A DNA stretch of 64,000 nucleotides from JAYWIG01 sp043789035. Lineage in GTDB: Bacteria; Pseudomonadota; Gammaproteobacteria; Burkholderiales; Burkholderiaceae_E. The DNA is taken from NCBI GenBank assembly GCA_043789035.1, contig JAYWIG010000039.1, positions 1 to 64,000 on the forward strand, in the 5' to 3' direction. Below are positions 18,261 to 27,446 of this stretch, in pieces. The translations under genes were made by a program, and so were the position numbers. The first letter of the stretch is position 1. The number at the start of each line of letters is the position of its first letter. The notes beneath the pieces were generated by a model. It was not told the DNA's origin and did not search any database. It saw only the letters and a list, made by a program, of their open reading frames with translations.

Positions 18261-18281
18261 GCCCCGACCACTTGTCGGGGT
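18261..18281. promoter_or_regulatory. GC-rich hairpin in the leader of the exopolysaccharide operon
   Basis: The 272-base gap between lgt and the first exopolysaccharide gene holds a stable hairpin: CCCCGAC (18262-18268), a five-base CACTT loop, and GTCGGGG (18274-18280). No T run follows it on the + strand, so it is not a classic terminator. It could be an attenuator, an mRNA-stabilising element or a protein site. The rest of the gap has AT-rich stretches suitable for a promoter (for example around 18150-18185), but I see no convincing consensus. Confidence 0.45.
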
Positions 18282-18357
18282 CACGTTGACCGGACAAGCT
18301 CCAAATAGCCAGAATTAAGGATAGAAAAGTGTTAAGGCAACTGGATCGCTCGCTCCA

Positions 18358-20367
18358 ATGGCGATTCGGCAGATTTTAACGAACAAACACATGAAGTTTA
18401 TTAGCCAGTTACCAGGACCCATTAAATCGCTACGCTTTAAGCGGGCTGTAGCTTTACGCCTATCGATGGCAGCCGTATTTGTTTGCCTTACAGGCTGCGC
18501 AGCCGCTCCTGCAACTACGGGTGTTAGCGTACGGGACACTACTGCGGAACCAAGCCTAGGCTACTTCATTCCCCAAAATACTTTTAGCCAACAAAAACCT
18601 AGTTTGCAGGTAGCTTTACCGCAGACATACCCACCTCTTTCTACTTCAGAAACGCTAAAACCGTTTACAGCAAAAGTGGTTTTGTATGTTTCTACTACTA
18701 CTCAGAATTACCTTAATAACGGTAACCTAGATGCTGGCTACGCACCACAGGTCTGGGAAGTGTTCCTAAAAAAATACAAAATCCCCTACCAAGTTGTCAC
18801 GAGTATAGGGGACCTAGAGACCACGAGCACCGGCGTTCTGGTCTTACCTTCATCCGTCGCCTTATCCATAAGAGAGCGACATGCGATAGCCAGTTTTCGT
18901 GCGCGTGGCGGAAGCGTCTTAGCAACGTGGCTCTGCGGAGTAAGAGACGATACTGGCAATTGGGTTGGTTTCGACTTCATGGAAAAGACGCTTGACGCAA
19001 AGGTTGTCGGAGATACTTCAAAGGATAAGCACGATAATTTTTTAATGCCCAACGGTGACAGCCCGATTTCGAACGCCTTGCCCGCGGGCCGCAGAGTCTG
19101 GTTGGAAAGAGCCAAAGAATGGTACCCATTGCGGTTAGCTGGTCGAAATAGCGCTGCACACATCATGGACTGGTCACGCACATTCGACGTCGACAAAGAA
19201 ACTAGTGTCATCGTTTTTGACGAGCGGCCTTTAGACCAAAGCGGAGCTTCTCGCAGCGTTGTGATTGGCTATCCCGAAAGGCTTTGGCAAAGTGCAAACC
19301 CTGAACACATAGAAGCGATAAACTATGATGCCATTATGTGGCTACTTAGACTTCCAAGCGCCTACAAAGTGGCCTGGCCCGCACCGTTTACGAGCGCAAC
19401 CGCAATCACCATAGATGCTGCAGAAGTAATCGCTGCGCCCGATATGAGCATCGCAGATCTTATAGAAAAGACTGGTGCAAAAGCAACCTACTACAGTGTT
19501 GCTGAACACGTTCCAAAATCGGTAAAGAACCTAGTTGAGTTGCAAAAGCGAGGACATGAACTTGGCTTTATGGGGGATTCGTTTAATGGCTTCGAAGGGC
19601 AATCGCCGGCAATTCAAGCTATGCGCCTTGAAAAAATGAAGCAAAAATTTAAAGACGCAGGCCTGTCGATGCCAGCTAACCCCGGCTTTCATGCTCCGAC
19701 CGAATCCTACGACAAGAACACGGTAGAACTGCTTTTGAAAAGAGGATTTGGCCATTATGTTTCGTTCATGGATGCGACAGATTCAAGGCTCCCGTTTATT
19801 GCGCCTACAGGTAACAATGCAGCAACAAACACCGCCTCAATCTCGACAGTTGTTCTGCCCCGAACCCAGCGCGGGCCTGAAGACGCAACCGAAGAAGGTG
19901 TTGTTGACGACGGCTTAAAGTCATTTTTCGCAGAACTCACGCTCGCAGAGAAAATGGGCGGCTTATCCGTCGTTCGATTACCTACTCAGAGCCTATTACC
20001 CATAGAAGAGTGGACAAAAGTCTTTAAGGACTTTGAAACTCGCAAAAATAGGATGTGGATGCCGACTGGCGCAACCATTGCCCATTGGTGGCGTGAGCGT
20101 GAACGAGTCAATGCAAAAATTGAAGGAATATCGAGTTCACCAGAATTAAAAGTTGAAATCATAGGCACAACGACTCTCGAGAAAGACGTTGTGGTGTGGG
20201 TGAACTTACCGACTTCAGGAAGTACGCTAACGATGATCAACTCCGATTCATCAACGGCCTCCGACCCTTTGCCAAAAGTGTTCCGAGTAGACCAATGGCG
20301 AGCAGGAATACTGCTGGTCAACTTGAAACCCGGCAGCCACCGCTGGCGCTTACAGTTCAAAAGTTAA
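18358..20367 (+). CDS. Lipoprotein with a degenerate polysaccharide deacetylase (CE4-like) domain
   Basis: 669-residue lipoprotein (lipobox LTGC, Cys 47). Residues about 105-330 form a Rossmann-like domain resembling a glutamine-amidotransferase fold (VLVLPSSVALS, GGSVLATW). Residues about 335-560 resemble a NodB/CE4 deacetylase. Compared with its paralog at 37801-39654, the metal-site histidines are replaced by Met 405 and Phe 409, and the motif-3 arginine by His 445; only Asp 353 remains. It is therefore probably a non-catalytic, polymer-binding protein. ATG at 18391 is an alternative start. It is the first gene of the bcs-like operon, and bcsD follows 14 bases later. Confidence 0.75.
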   Translation: MAIRQILTNKHMKFISQLPGPIKSLRFKRAVALRLSMAAVFVCLTGCAAAPATTGVSVRDTTAEPSLGYFIPQNTFSQQKPSLQVALPQTYPPLSTSETLKPFTAKVVLYVSTTTQNYLNNGNLDAGYAPQVWEVFLKKYKIPYQVVTSIGDLETTSTGVLVLPSSVALSIRERHAIASFRARGGSVLATWLCGVRDDTGNWVGFDFMEKTLDAKVVGDTSKDKHDNFLMPNGDSPISNALPAGRRVWLERAKEWYPLRLAGRNSAAHIMDWSRTFDVDKETSVIVFDERPLDQSGASRSVVIGYPERLWQSANPEHIEAINYDAIMWLLRLPSAYKVAWPAPFTSATAITIDAAEVIAAPDMSIADLIEKTGAKATYYSVAEHVPKSVKNLVELQKRGHELGFMGDSFNGFEGQSPAIQAMRLEKMKQKFKDAGLSMPANPGFHAPTESYDKNTVELLLKRGFGHYVSFMDATDSRLPFIAPTGNNAATNTASISTVVLPRTQRGPEDATEEGVVDDGLKSFFAELTLAEKMGGLSVVRLPTQSLLPIEEWTKVFKDFETRKNRMWMPTGATIAHWWRERERVNAKIEGISSSPELKVEIIGTTTLEKDVVVWVNLPTSGSTLTMINSDSSTASDPLPKVFRVDQWRAGILLVNLKPGSHRWRLQFKS

Positions 20368-20381
20368 AAGTTAGAAATTCA

Positions 20382-20840
20382 ATGAACACACTTACTGATT
20401 ACTTTCGTTCGCAACAAGTCCCCTTGCAATGGTCTCCTTTGTTAAGGGCACTTGGCCAAGAACTAGTAGTAAATGCGGATAAGCAGGCTCTGCATCAATT
20501 GTTTTTTAATGTCGGCAGCAGATTTGCGACAACTGTATTGCCACAATTCTCTGGAATTGCAACGCTGAAAGAACTAAATGAAGCTCTTAACGGCGTGTGG
20601 GCATCTATGAGTTGGGGTTATGTAGAGCTCACTGAGGCCACTACTGCCATTGAAATAGAACATCGTTACGCGCCGCTAGCAGAAGCCTTCGGTGACGAAA
20701 TGTTGGAATGGTCTATCGGCGTAATGGAAGGCTTTTATCAAGCTGTTTTTCATTCTTTTGGTGCGAGCGAGAAAATGACTGCAAAATATGTTTCTGAGAA
20801 AAGTGATGCTTTACAAATTCACCTACGCTTGGTTCCTTAA
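20382..20840 (+). CDS. bcsD: Cellulose synthase subunit BcsD-like
   Basis: 152-residue protein matching the BcsD family: an N-terminal helical part with a QWSPLLRALGQELVV-like start, LHQLFFNVGSRFATTVLP, then SWGYVELTEATTAIEIEHRYAPL leading to the C-terminal helices. In Komagataeibacter, BcsD forms a periplasmic octamer that bundles glucan chains into crystalline ribbons; in other proteobacteria it has been described as part of a cytoplasmic scaffold. The ATG at 20382 lies 14 bases after the preceding stop. Finding BcsD in a locus with O-acetylation genes is unexpected (see findings). Confidence 0.85.
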   Translation: MNTLTDYFRSQQVPLQWSPLLRALGQELVVNADKQALHQLFFNVGSRFATTVLPQFSGIATLKELNEALNGVWASMSWGYVELTEATTAIEIEHRYAPLAEAFGDEMLEWSIGVMEGFYQAVFHSFGASEKMTAKYVSEKSDALQIHLRLVP

Positions 20841-20877
20841 GGTGCCCGTGTTTCAGTAATTAACACCAGAACCGACC

Positions 20878-21498
20878 ATGACCAACATAACACCAACCCA
20901 GCAACTGTTTGCAGCCTTAAAACCGGAAGATAGTTCAAGTCAAAAGGCAATCAATGAGGCTACACAAGCTGCAGAGAAACGCTGGCCACTATTAAAGTCA
21001 CTCGCTCCTGAAAAGTGGGCCATCGCCCCGGCGCTTTCTGAAGATGAGAAGCTACGTCGGAATCGACTAGAGCCAATCGAAGTAGTTCCTCGAAAACCGG
21101 CTGCGTCAGCGCCAAACATTAACGCTCAACTAGCAAACGCTTTAAACCGCATGGCAGCTGCAAAGCCTTTAGGCGTTACAAAAGATATTACGCATGCACC
21201 AACTACCCCAGCTCAATTGCCGACTACAGGTTCAATTGTTAAGACGGCTCCAGTTACCGCTGCCTTTACCTCTGTACTTACCGCCTCCATTGCAGCGCAG
21301 GCATCCACCCACGAAGCGGAGCCAACAACCACTCCAGTGCCAATATTCAAGCCTGCTTCAGCCTCAGTAGTGCAGCCCAGTAAGCCTAGCGACAATTCGA
21401 TTTTGTCTGTACTGAAACGCGTCGAACTGGCAAACGTTGCAGAGCCTATCGACAAAGAAAAAATATCAGGATTTCTTTCAAGGCTAGGCAAAAGATGA
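20878..21498 (+). CDS. Low-complexity BcsO/BcsP-like protein
   Basis: 206-residue protein rich in Ala, Pro, Thr and Ser. It has no signal peptide or membrane segment, a long probably disordered middle and two short conserved-looking ends. The C-terminus (ISGFLSRLGKR) resembles the ends of BcsO/BcsP proteins, which sit just before bcsQ in many bcs operons. Assignment rests on this composition, length and position; I do not recognise a domain. In other species the product affects cellulose output through the cytoplasmic Bcs scaffold. The stop overlaps the bcsQ start (ATGA). Confidence 0.6.
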   Translation: MTNITPTQQLFAALKPEDSSSQKAINEATQAAEKRWPLLKSLAPEKWAIAPALSEDEKLRRNRLEPIEVVPRKPAASAPNINAQLANALNRMAAAKPLGVTKDITHAPTTPAQLPTTGSIVKTAPVTAAFTSVLTASIAAQASTHEAEPTTTPVPIFKPASASVVQPSKPSDNSILSVLKRVELANVAEPIDKEKISGFLSRLGKR

Positions 21499-22259
21499 GT
21501 GTGATTAGTGTTATTTCGATGAAGGGAGGGGTAGGAAAAACCTCGATCACGGCTAATTTAGCCAGTGCTATCTCCCAACGTCCAAATGCACCAACAGTGG
21601 CGGTCATTGATCTCGACCCACAAAACGCGCTGCAATGGCACTTTGGTTTCATGGAACAACAGTCTGCGGGAATTTGCCAACTTTCAGTCAAGGTCGGCGC
21701 ACTAAACGAAGCTCACCTAAAAACAGACAAAAACATCCTTTGTTACCCCTATGGGTTTGCTGATGAACCTACCCGCAAAGATTTTGAATCGCTTTTGAAA
21801 GAGAATCCAGAATGGTTGAAGCAGCAAATTCAGAGTCTAGATTTACCATCTGAATCGATTATCTTAATAGATACACCGCCAGGCCAATCACCCTATATGG
21901 CCCAAGCAATGTCTGCCGCCAATCTTGCTCTGGTGGTCCTATTGGCGGATGGTGCATCCTATGCAACCGCTCCTATGATGGAAACAGTCTTTGAGGAAAT
22001 GATTCCTCTGAATCCGTACTTAAGAAGCGCGTACCTGATCAATCAGGTAGACCCGACCAATGCCTTAAGTACAGATATCCAAGTAATGCTTACCCAACGA
22101 TTAGGCAATAGATTGGTGCCGGTTCAGATTAGTGAAGATGAAGCGGTACGAGAAGCATTAGCCTTCCAGCAATCAGTTTTGATTTACGATGAAAACGGTT
22201 TAGCTAGCCATGATTTTGCAAGGCTAGCCGAATGGACAATGGGGCTAGATTTGTCATGA
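21495..22259 (+). CDS. bcsQ: BcsQ-like MinD/ParA ATPase, copy 1
   Basis: 254-residue ATPase. VISMKGGVGKTSITANLASA is the deviant Walker A motif, VAVIDLDPQNALQWHFG carries the A' aspartate with the BcsQ-type DPQNAL sequence, and ILIDTPPGQS is the Walker B region. BcsQ localises or stabilises the cellulose synthase at the pole in enterobacteria. The start overlaps the upstream gene by ATGA, and the stop overlaps the BcsA-like gene by ATGA, so it is tightly coupled to both. A second BcsQ-like gene lies on the far side of bcsB. Confidence 0.9.
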   Translation: MSVISVISMKGGVGKTSITANLASAISQRPNAPTVAVIDLDPQNALQWHFGFMEQQSAGICQLSVKVGALNEAHLKTDKNILCYPYGFADEPTRKDFESLLKENPEWLKQQIQSLDLPSESIILIDTPPGQSPYMAQAMSAANLALVVLLADGASYATAPMMETVFEEMIPLNPYLRSAYLINQVDPTNALSTDIQVMLTQRLGNRLVPVQISEDEAVREALAFQQSVLIYDENGLASHDFARLAEWTMGLDLS

Positions 22260-24334
22260 ATCCTAGGCTAGTGCTACAGCTTTGGCGTCAAAGATGGGGG
22301 AAGGCCGAGGAAGGCTTTGCTGAAAAGATGTACGTTGAAGGCAAGATATCAGATTGGCTGGGAAACGTACCGTATTCAACGGTATGGAGTAACGCCGGAG
22401 TAACTGGCTTAGTGGTGCTTGTAAGCGCAGTTTTTCTTTTGGTTGTTAGCCAAATCAACTTCTCCATGAACGGACAAATTACATTTGCTGGTTTAATGAT
22501 CACGATCGCAATGTACTTACGCCGTTTCAAAGGCCAATTAATTACCCTTATGCTTGCGTGTCTATCACTAATTTGTACGCTTCAATACTTCATATGGAGG
22601 TTGGAGCAATCAATAGCCGAGCAGACTGGCATTGCATTTGTTTGGGCCTTTGTTGTTGGTTCAGCCGAAGTTTGCGTAGCGTTTTACCTAGCCGTCGGTT
22701 GGCTCATTCACCTATGGCCTAGCGAACAAGGGGAAGTTGTTCTTGGTCCAAACGAAAACGCCTATCCATTGATCGATCTCGTCATCATTTGCTCAGATGC
22801 CGATGAGCAACAAGCCACTAAACAAATAAATGCCGGTGCCGGCCTAGACTGGCCAACTAAAAAAGTTCAACTTTTTATTACCGATTCACAAAATAGACAA
22901 GCGATTAAAGAACTCGCGGCAAAACTTAATGCAAATTTCAACGAGACACTAGCGTCAAACATTGCAGTAGGCACCAGTGATCTGCTTGTGCTGATCGAGG
23001 TAGGAGATGACGACCCAACGCTACTGCCAAAAGACTTTCTACAGCATACTATTGGGTGGTTCGTAGAGGACGCGGGTCTCGCTATTTTGTCGAATTCAAC
23101 GCATTTCTTGGCACACAAACCTTGTGAAAAAATTCTAAGAAAGTATTCGCAGTCAAGCCATAGCCGCGCGGTCCTTCGGCGAGCAGAATTACCTATTGAC
23201 CAGAACGCTACTAACAACGCCCTAAAAGCCAGACTAAAAGCCAGAAGCGCGTTACTCGTCGATGCACCTGTTCGGCAGGCAAACGTGCAAAGTAAGTTTC
23301 TTCGGGTTGATCGTGCCGATTCAAACGTAATTACACAAGGCAAAGAAGCCCTTGTTAACCTATACCAAATGCTACAGTTTTATAGCCTGCTCGTAACGCT
23401 CTTGTTTTTTGTCGTACCGGTTGCAACCCTTTTCGGCGGTGTACGACTATTGCAAGCTCCAATTGAATGGTGGGCCGCACACTTTTTACCATTTCTAGCC
23501 TTAGGCGCAATCACAGAAGCTAGATGTAGGGGTAACTACCGATTAGGGACATTGAAGGATATCAAAGAACTCGCTCTGAGCGCTTACTTCCTTGTTCCCG
23601 CGGCAAAGTCATTCTTAAAAACAAAACTTGCAAGCCCAGCAGTTGCAATCACTCGCTTTCAAGCAGATCAAAATACGTACCAGTTGCTTCGCACCACCGT
23701 CATTTATTTACTTTTTTGGGCAAACACTATCGGTGCCTTGCTGGGTTTCTGGGCATTACTTTTCGGAAGTACGATTCAAATTGAATGGTCGATTTTTTTC
23801 TGCGTTTGGGCGATTTGCAACTCGGCAATTTTGCTTGCAAAAAAAGCTATCGATCATGAATCCAGTGAAGTAAAGTATTTCGCTAAGAATCAAGGAAATC
23901 TAAACGGCGCAATTCGAATGCCATTTGGAAGAACACTCGCCTGTGAAACGATGAACTTTCCAAGCCCAACGCTAACCCTAAAGACGCCGGCGACAATAGG
24001 GCTGAGTAAAGATTCAGAGGCTCAGGTGATACTCCAACATCAAAATAAATCTTATGCACTGAAGACTAAAATTTTAGAAATCAATGATCAACAATGCACA
24101 GTGTTGGTAGGTTCAGACTCTCAATCCGAATACCAAGCACTAAAAGATGCGGTGTTTGCACGAGGTGCCAATTGGCCGAAATGGCTACCAGATCAAAATG
24201 CAGATAAACCGTTTCCAGATTGGGTCTACAAAACCGTAGCAATTATTTCTGGCAAATCGGTAGATTTACTCACCAGTCTGACGACACGACCGAGCTGGGA
24301 GATCTTCATTCAACTTTGGAAAAAACAAAAATGA
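22256..24334 (+). CDS. BcsA-like membrane protein with a degenerate GT2 domain
   Basis: 692-residue protein in the bcsA position. N-terminal helices (about 47-70, 95-113, 130-152) lead into a BcsA-type IWRLEQSI stretch and a soluble domain. That domain still aligns with BcsA: DWPTKKVQLFITD (198-210), FLQHTIGWFVEDAGLAILSNSTHFL (261-285), AVLRRAEL (305-312). But the DDG is replaced by DSQ (210-212), the IFDCD-type metal motif reads LIEVG (246-250), the TED segment is deleted, and QxxRW is QSKFL (345-349). Further helices (about 372-400, 405-418, 480-528) are followed by a PilZ-like region with neither RxxxR nor DxSxxG. I conclude it is a non-catalytic scaffold, not a pseudogene: the frame is intact and ATGA-coupled on both sides. 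Confidence 0.82.
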   Translation: MNPRLVLQLWRQRWGKAEEGFAEKMYVEGKISDWLGNVPYSTVWSNAGVTGLVVLVSAVFLLVVSQINFSMNGQITFAGLMITIAMYLRRFKGQLITLMLACLSLICTLQYFIWRLEQSIAEQTGIAFVWAFVVGSAEVCVAFYLAVGWLIHLWPSEQGEVVLGPNENAYPLIDLVIICSDADEQQATKQINAGAGLDWPTKKVQLFITDSQNRQAIKELAAKLNANFNETLASNIAVGTSDLLVLIEVGDDDPTLLPKDFLQHTIGWFVEDAGLAILSNSTHFLAHKPCEKILRKYSQSSHSRAVLRRAELPIDQNATNNALKARLKARSALLVDAPVRQANVQSKFLRVDRADSNVITQGKEALVNLYQMLQFYSLLVTLLFFVVPVATLFGGVRLLQAPIEWWAAHFLPFLALGAITEARCRGNYRLGTLKDIKELALSAYFLVPAAKSFLKTKLASPAVAITRFQADQNTYQLLRTTVIYLLFWANTIGALLGFWALLFGSTIQIEWSIFFCVWAICNSAILLAKKAIDHESSEVKYFAKNQGNLNGAIRMPFGRTLACETMNFPSPTLTLKTPATIGLSKDSEAQVILQHQNKSYALKTKILEINDQQCTVLVGSDSQSEYQALKDAVFARGANWPKWLPDQNADKPFPDWVYKTVAIISGKSVDLLTSLTTRPSWEIFIQLWKKQK

Positions 24335-26700
24335 ACTTAAACCATCGTAAGACTTGGCTGCCGTTCGTTGATCGCTATTTGCTCGCTTTCTCCATCGTTG
24401 TAACGCTAATGATTGTTAGCCAACCTACTTTTTCCCAGACAAAACAACCTGTCGCAACAGAAACGGCTAAAGTCAAATCTTCGGTCACAACACAAGCAGT
24501 TAGTGCACTAAAAACCGTAAAAGCAGCGCCGCCATTAGAAACACCCCTTCCGATTGCTAGTGGTGTCGAAAACTCAAATTCAGGACGCCGAGTTATTAGC
24601 CTTCCTATCAAGCAAATAGGCGCATGGTCAGCAATTAAATTGAGAGGAGTTGACGCATCCAGAGTTCTGGCCTTCACTGTTAGAGCCGACGAGATGATTG
24701 TCGGAGCAAGACTTAGCTTGAATTATGACTACTCACCTTCATTGATTGAGGAATTGAGCCATCTTAAAGTTCTTATCAACGACAAAATTACTGCAGTCGA
24801 ACAGCTCAGCCTAAACAAGGGCGTTGGTATAAAGAAGGAATATGTCCTTGATCACACCAATATGAAGGAATATAACGAACTTCGTTTTAATTTTATTGGT
24901 CACTACACGAGGCAATGTGAAGATCCTTTTCACTCTTCGCTTTGGCTCTCCATCAATGAATCTACTACGCTTGAGCTGACTGTTGTACCGCGCGCAATCA
25001 GTGCGGATCTAAAGTATTTGCCTGCCCCGTTTCTCGACAAAAGGGACACTAATCCCTTAAATTTACCGGTTGTATTTTCCGCAACGCCATCGCTGGGAAC
25101 CCTTAAGGCTGCCGGAATCGTTACATCTTGGTTTGCACTTCAAGCGGGTACTCGAGGCGCGCAATTTCCTGCCTTTTTGAATGAATTACCGAAGACCCAT
25201 GCCATTGTTTTTATCAATGGCAATGAAGATGTAGCGGGGTATAAAGGTGTGCCCGGCGCGTTAATCTCCATTCAACCTAATCCTAATAATCCTCAGGCTC
25301 AATTGCTTATTATCAATGGCACCTCTGATGTGGATTTGCTCAAAGTCGCTAGTGCCCTTGCGCTCATGCATCAAACCATGGCAGGCAGAAGTGTTGGCAT
25401 CACTGAAGACGTAGTGTCTGCACTCAGAAAGCCGTATGATGCGCCGGCTTGGATAAGAACAGATCGGCCTATGAAATTCGGCGAATTGGCAAAACTCGAA
25501 GAGCTTAAAGTGCAAGGTTACTACCCAGAGTACATTCGCGTAAATTATCGAGTTCCTCCCGATGTATTTACCTGGCGCACAAACGGTGCACCTATCGATT
25601 TGAAGTATCGAGCGACGCGCTTGCCGTTTCATAAAAACTCGGCCTTAAACGTCGGTATCAACAACAACTTTATCGATACGATTGCATTAAATGATCCTGC
25701 TGAAAACCCTGCAAATATTCAGCTCATCCAAACTGCGAAAAAATCGGTACGTGACGCTCATCTTAAGCTGCCGCCATATGCACTGGGGGGACGCGATCAG
25801 ATGCAATTCGCATTTTCCTTTGATGTTATTAAGCAGGGTGAATGCCAAGCCTTGCCTCCGGACAATTTAACCGCATCGATTGACGCAGAATCAACGATTG
25901 ATTTCAGCGTGTTCCCAAAATTCACCGCTCTGCCTAATCTCGCATTTTTTACCCAAATCGGGTTCCCTTTTACACGCGTCGCTGACTTATCAGAGACTAA
26001 TGTGGTGATTTCGGATAGACCTACATCTGACGAAATCGGAGTTTACCTAATGGTGATGGGACGCATGGCCGAGGCGACCGGCTACCCACCAATAAATCAT
26101 ACCCTTATCAGCATTGCTGAAGTTGGCAGGGATATAGATAAAGACCTGATCATCATTGGTACTAGCCAGAGCCAGAAGCTCTTGTCCGATTGGGCTGCCA
26201 AGATGCCAGTGTATACCGACGGTGGCATTCGAAAGCTTAGGGAGGCAAACGTTAGTTGGCGGCCCACCTATCGCTGGGAACAAAAAGACATTGACGGAGA
26301 TACAAAACCTAAGGGCTCCGTGAACCTTTCAGGCGTGGGTAACTTGGTCGCCATGATGGGTTTCGAATCTCCGCTGAAAGCCACTAGAAGCGTCGTTTTT
26401 CTGTATGCGGATCAAGCCAGCGACTTTAAGCGAATGATCGAAACATTGCTTGATTCAGAGCGAGTGAGAAATATTCAGGGTGACTTTGTAGTCGTTGGTG
26501 ACAAGGCAATTCAGCACGCCAGAGCAAGCGATACCTACTACCTTGGACACATTCCTTGGTACAACAAGTTTCGTTGGTTCTTAGCCGACAACCCCATCCT
26601 AGTCGCATTTGTCGCATTGCTTCTAGCGTTACTGGCCTCCGCTGTTTTGTATAGGCCATTGAAGTTCGTCACAAATAAAGTATTCAAAAAAGGCAAATGA
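24331..26700 (+). CDS. bcsB: Periplasmic cellulose-synthase regulatory subunit BcsB-like
   Basis: 789-residue membrane-anchored periplasmic protein. It has a signal peptide to about residue 35, then a jelly-roll with RVISLPIKQIGAW and the BcsB hallmark CEDPFHSSLWLSI (CEDP at 196-199). Two carbohydrate-binding/flavodoxin-like repeats follow, with a C-terminal transmembrane helix (NPILVAFVALLLALLASAVLY) and a basic tail. BcsB normally docks on BcsA and guides the polymer through the periplasm. It looks complete here, in contrast to the eroded BcsA-like partner. The ATG at 24331 overlaps the upstream stop (ATGA). Confidence 0.92.
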   Translation: MNLNHRKTWLPFVDRYLLAFSIVVTLMIVSQPTFSQTKQPVATETAKVKSSVTTQAVSALKTVKAAPPLETPLPIASGVENSNSGRRVISLPIKQIGAWSAIKLRGVDASRVLAFTVRADEMIVGARLSLNYDYSPSLIEELSHLKVLINDKITAVEQLSLNKGVGIKKEYVLDHTNMKEYNELRFNFIGHYTRQCEDPFHSSLWLSINESTTLELTVVPRAISADLKYLPAPFLDKRDTNPLNLPVVFSATPSLGTLKAAGIVTSWFALQAGTRGAQFPAFLNELPKTHAIVFINGNEDVAGYKGVPGALISIQPNPNNPQAQLLIINGTSDVDLLKVASALALMHQTMAGRSVGITEDVVSALRKPYDAPAWIRTDRPMKFGELAKLEELKVQGYYPEYIRVNYRVPPDVFTWRTNGAPIDLKYRATRLPFHKNSALNVGINNNFIDTIALNDPAENPANIQLIQTAKKSVRDAHLKLPPYALGGRDQMQFAFSFDVIKQGECQALPPDNLTASIDAESTIDFSVFPKFTALPNLAFFTQIGFPFTRVADLSETNVVISDRPTSDEIGVYLMVMGRMAEATGYPPINHTLISIAEVGRDIDKDLIIIGTSQSQKLLSDWAAKMPVYTDGGIRKLREANVSWRPTYRWEQKDIDGDTKPKGSVNLSGVGNLVAMMGFESPLKATRSVVFLYADQASDFKRMIETLLDSERVRNIQGDFVVVGDKAIQHARASDTYYLGHIPWYNKFRWFLADNPILVAFVALLLALLASAVLYRPLKFVTNKVFKKGK

Positions 26701-27446
26701 AAACTGTCGCGTTTATTTCTGGTAAAGGAGGGGTTGGGAAATCCACCGTTTGCGCAAACTTAGCCGTTGCGCTGGCAAAGCGTGGAAAGAAAGTGGCCGT
26801 TATTGATCTCGATCCACAGAACAGCCAGCGTTTGCATCTTGGCCTAGGTGTTGACGAGATAGCGGGCTTGGTACGCGAAAGCATTGATGTCACTGCATTA
26901 TTCGATAGCCCCTTTGGCGTATTTTTTATCCCTTTCGGGCGTGCCAGCGATGAAGATTTAGAAGAGTTCAGAAGCCTATTGCTTAAAGAAGATCAATGGG
27001 TGCGCAACCGAATTGCCAGCCTCGTTTCTTGCGGCTTCGATTATGTATTTCTAGACACACCTCCCGGCGCATCGGTCTACTTAGAGCAAGCCATTAATGC
27101 GGCGAACAAAGCAATCGTAGTGGTACTGCCGGATGCGGCATCGTTTCTAACCCTGTCGAAAACGACATCACTTATTGCACAGTATTCGGCAGGCAGAAGT
27201 GACTTTCAAGGAGCCATAAGACTCATCAATCAGATGCCAACCGAAAGTCGATTGGGTCATCAAGTTCGAGACGCCATTTATGCGGATTCCACCATGCCGG
27301 TGATACCGCTCGTTATTCATAAAGACAGCGCTGTATCGCAGTCTCTTGCCTTCGAGCAACCCGTACTTGAGTACGAACCGGGCACTATGGCAAGCCTAGA
27401 CTTCCAGTATTTAGCTGATTGGTTTTTAGACAGCATGCAGCAATGA
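26697..27446 (+). CDS. bcsQ: BcsQ-like MinD/ParA ATPase, copy 2
   Basis: 249-residue ATPase with VAFISGKGGVGKSTVCANLAVAL (Walker A), VAVIDLDPQNSQRLHLGLG (A' aspartate) and VFLDTPPGASVYLEQA (Walker B). It is clearly related to copy 1 at 21495-22259, but the two differ at many positions, so the duplication is not recent. All ATPase motifs look intact. It overlaps bcsB upstream and the GH18-like gene downstream by ATGA. Two BcsQ proteins could form a heterodimer or position two different membrane complexes. Confidence 0.88.
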   Translation: MKTVAFISGKGGVGKSTVCANLAVALAKRGKKVAVIDLDPQNSQRLHLGLGVDEIAGLVRESIDVTALFDSPFGVFFIPFGRASDEDLEEFRSLLLKEDQWVRNRIASLVSCGFDYVFLDTPPGASVYLEQAINAANKAIVVVLPDAASFLTLSKTTSLIAQYSAGRSDFQGAIRLINQMPTESRLGHQVRDAIYADSTMPVIPLVIHKDSAVSQSLAFEQPVLEYEPGTMASLDFQYLADWFLDSMQQ

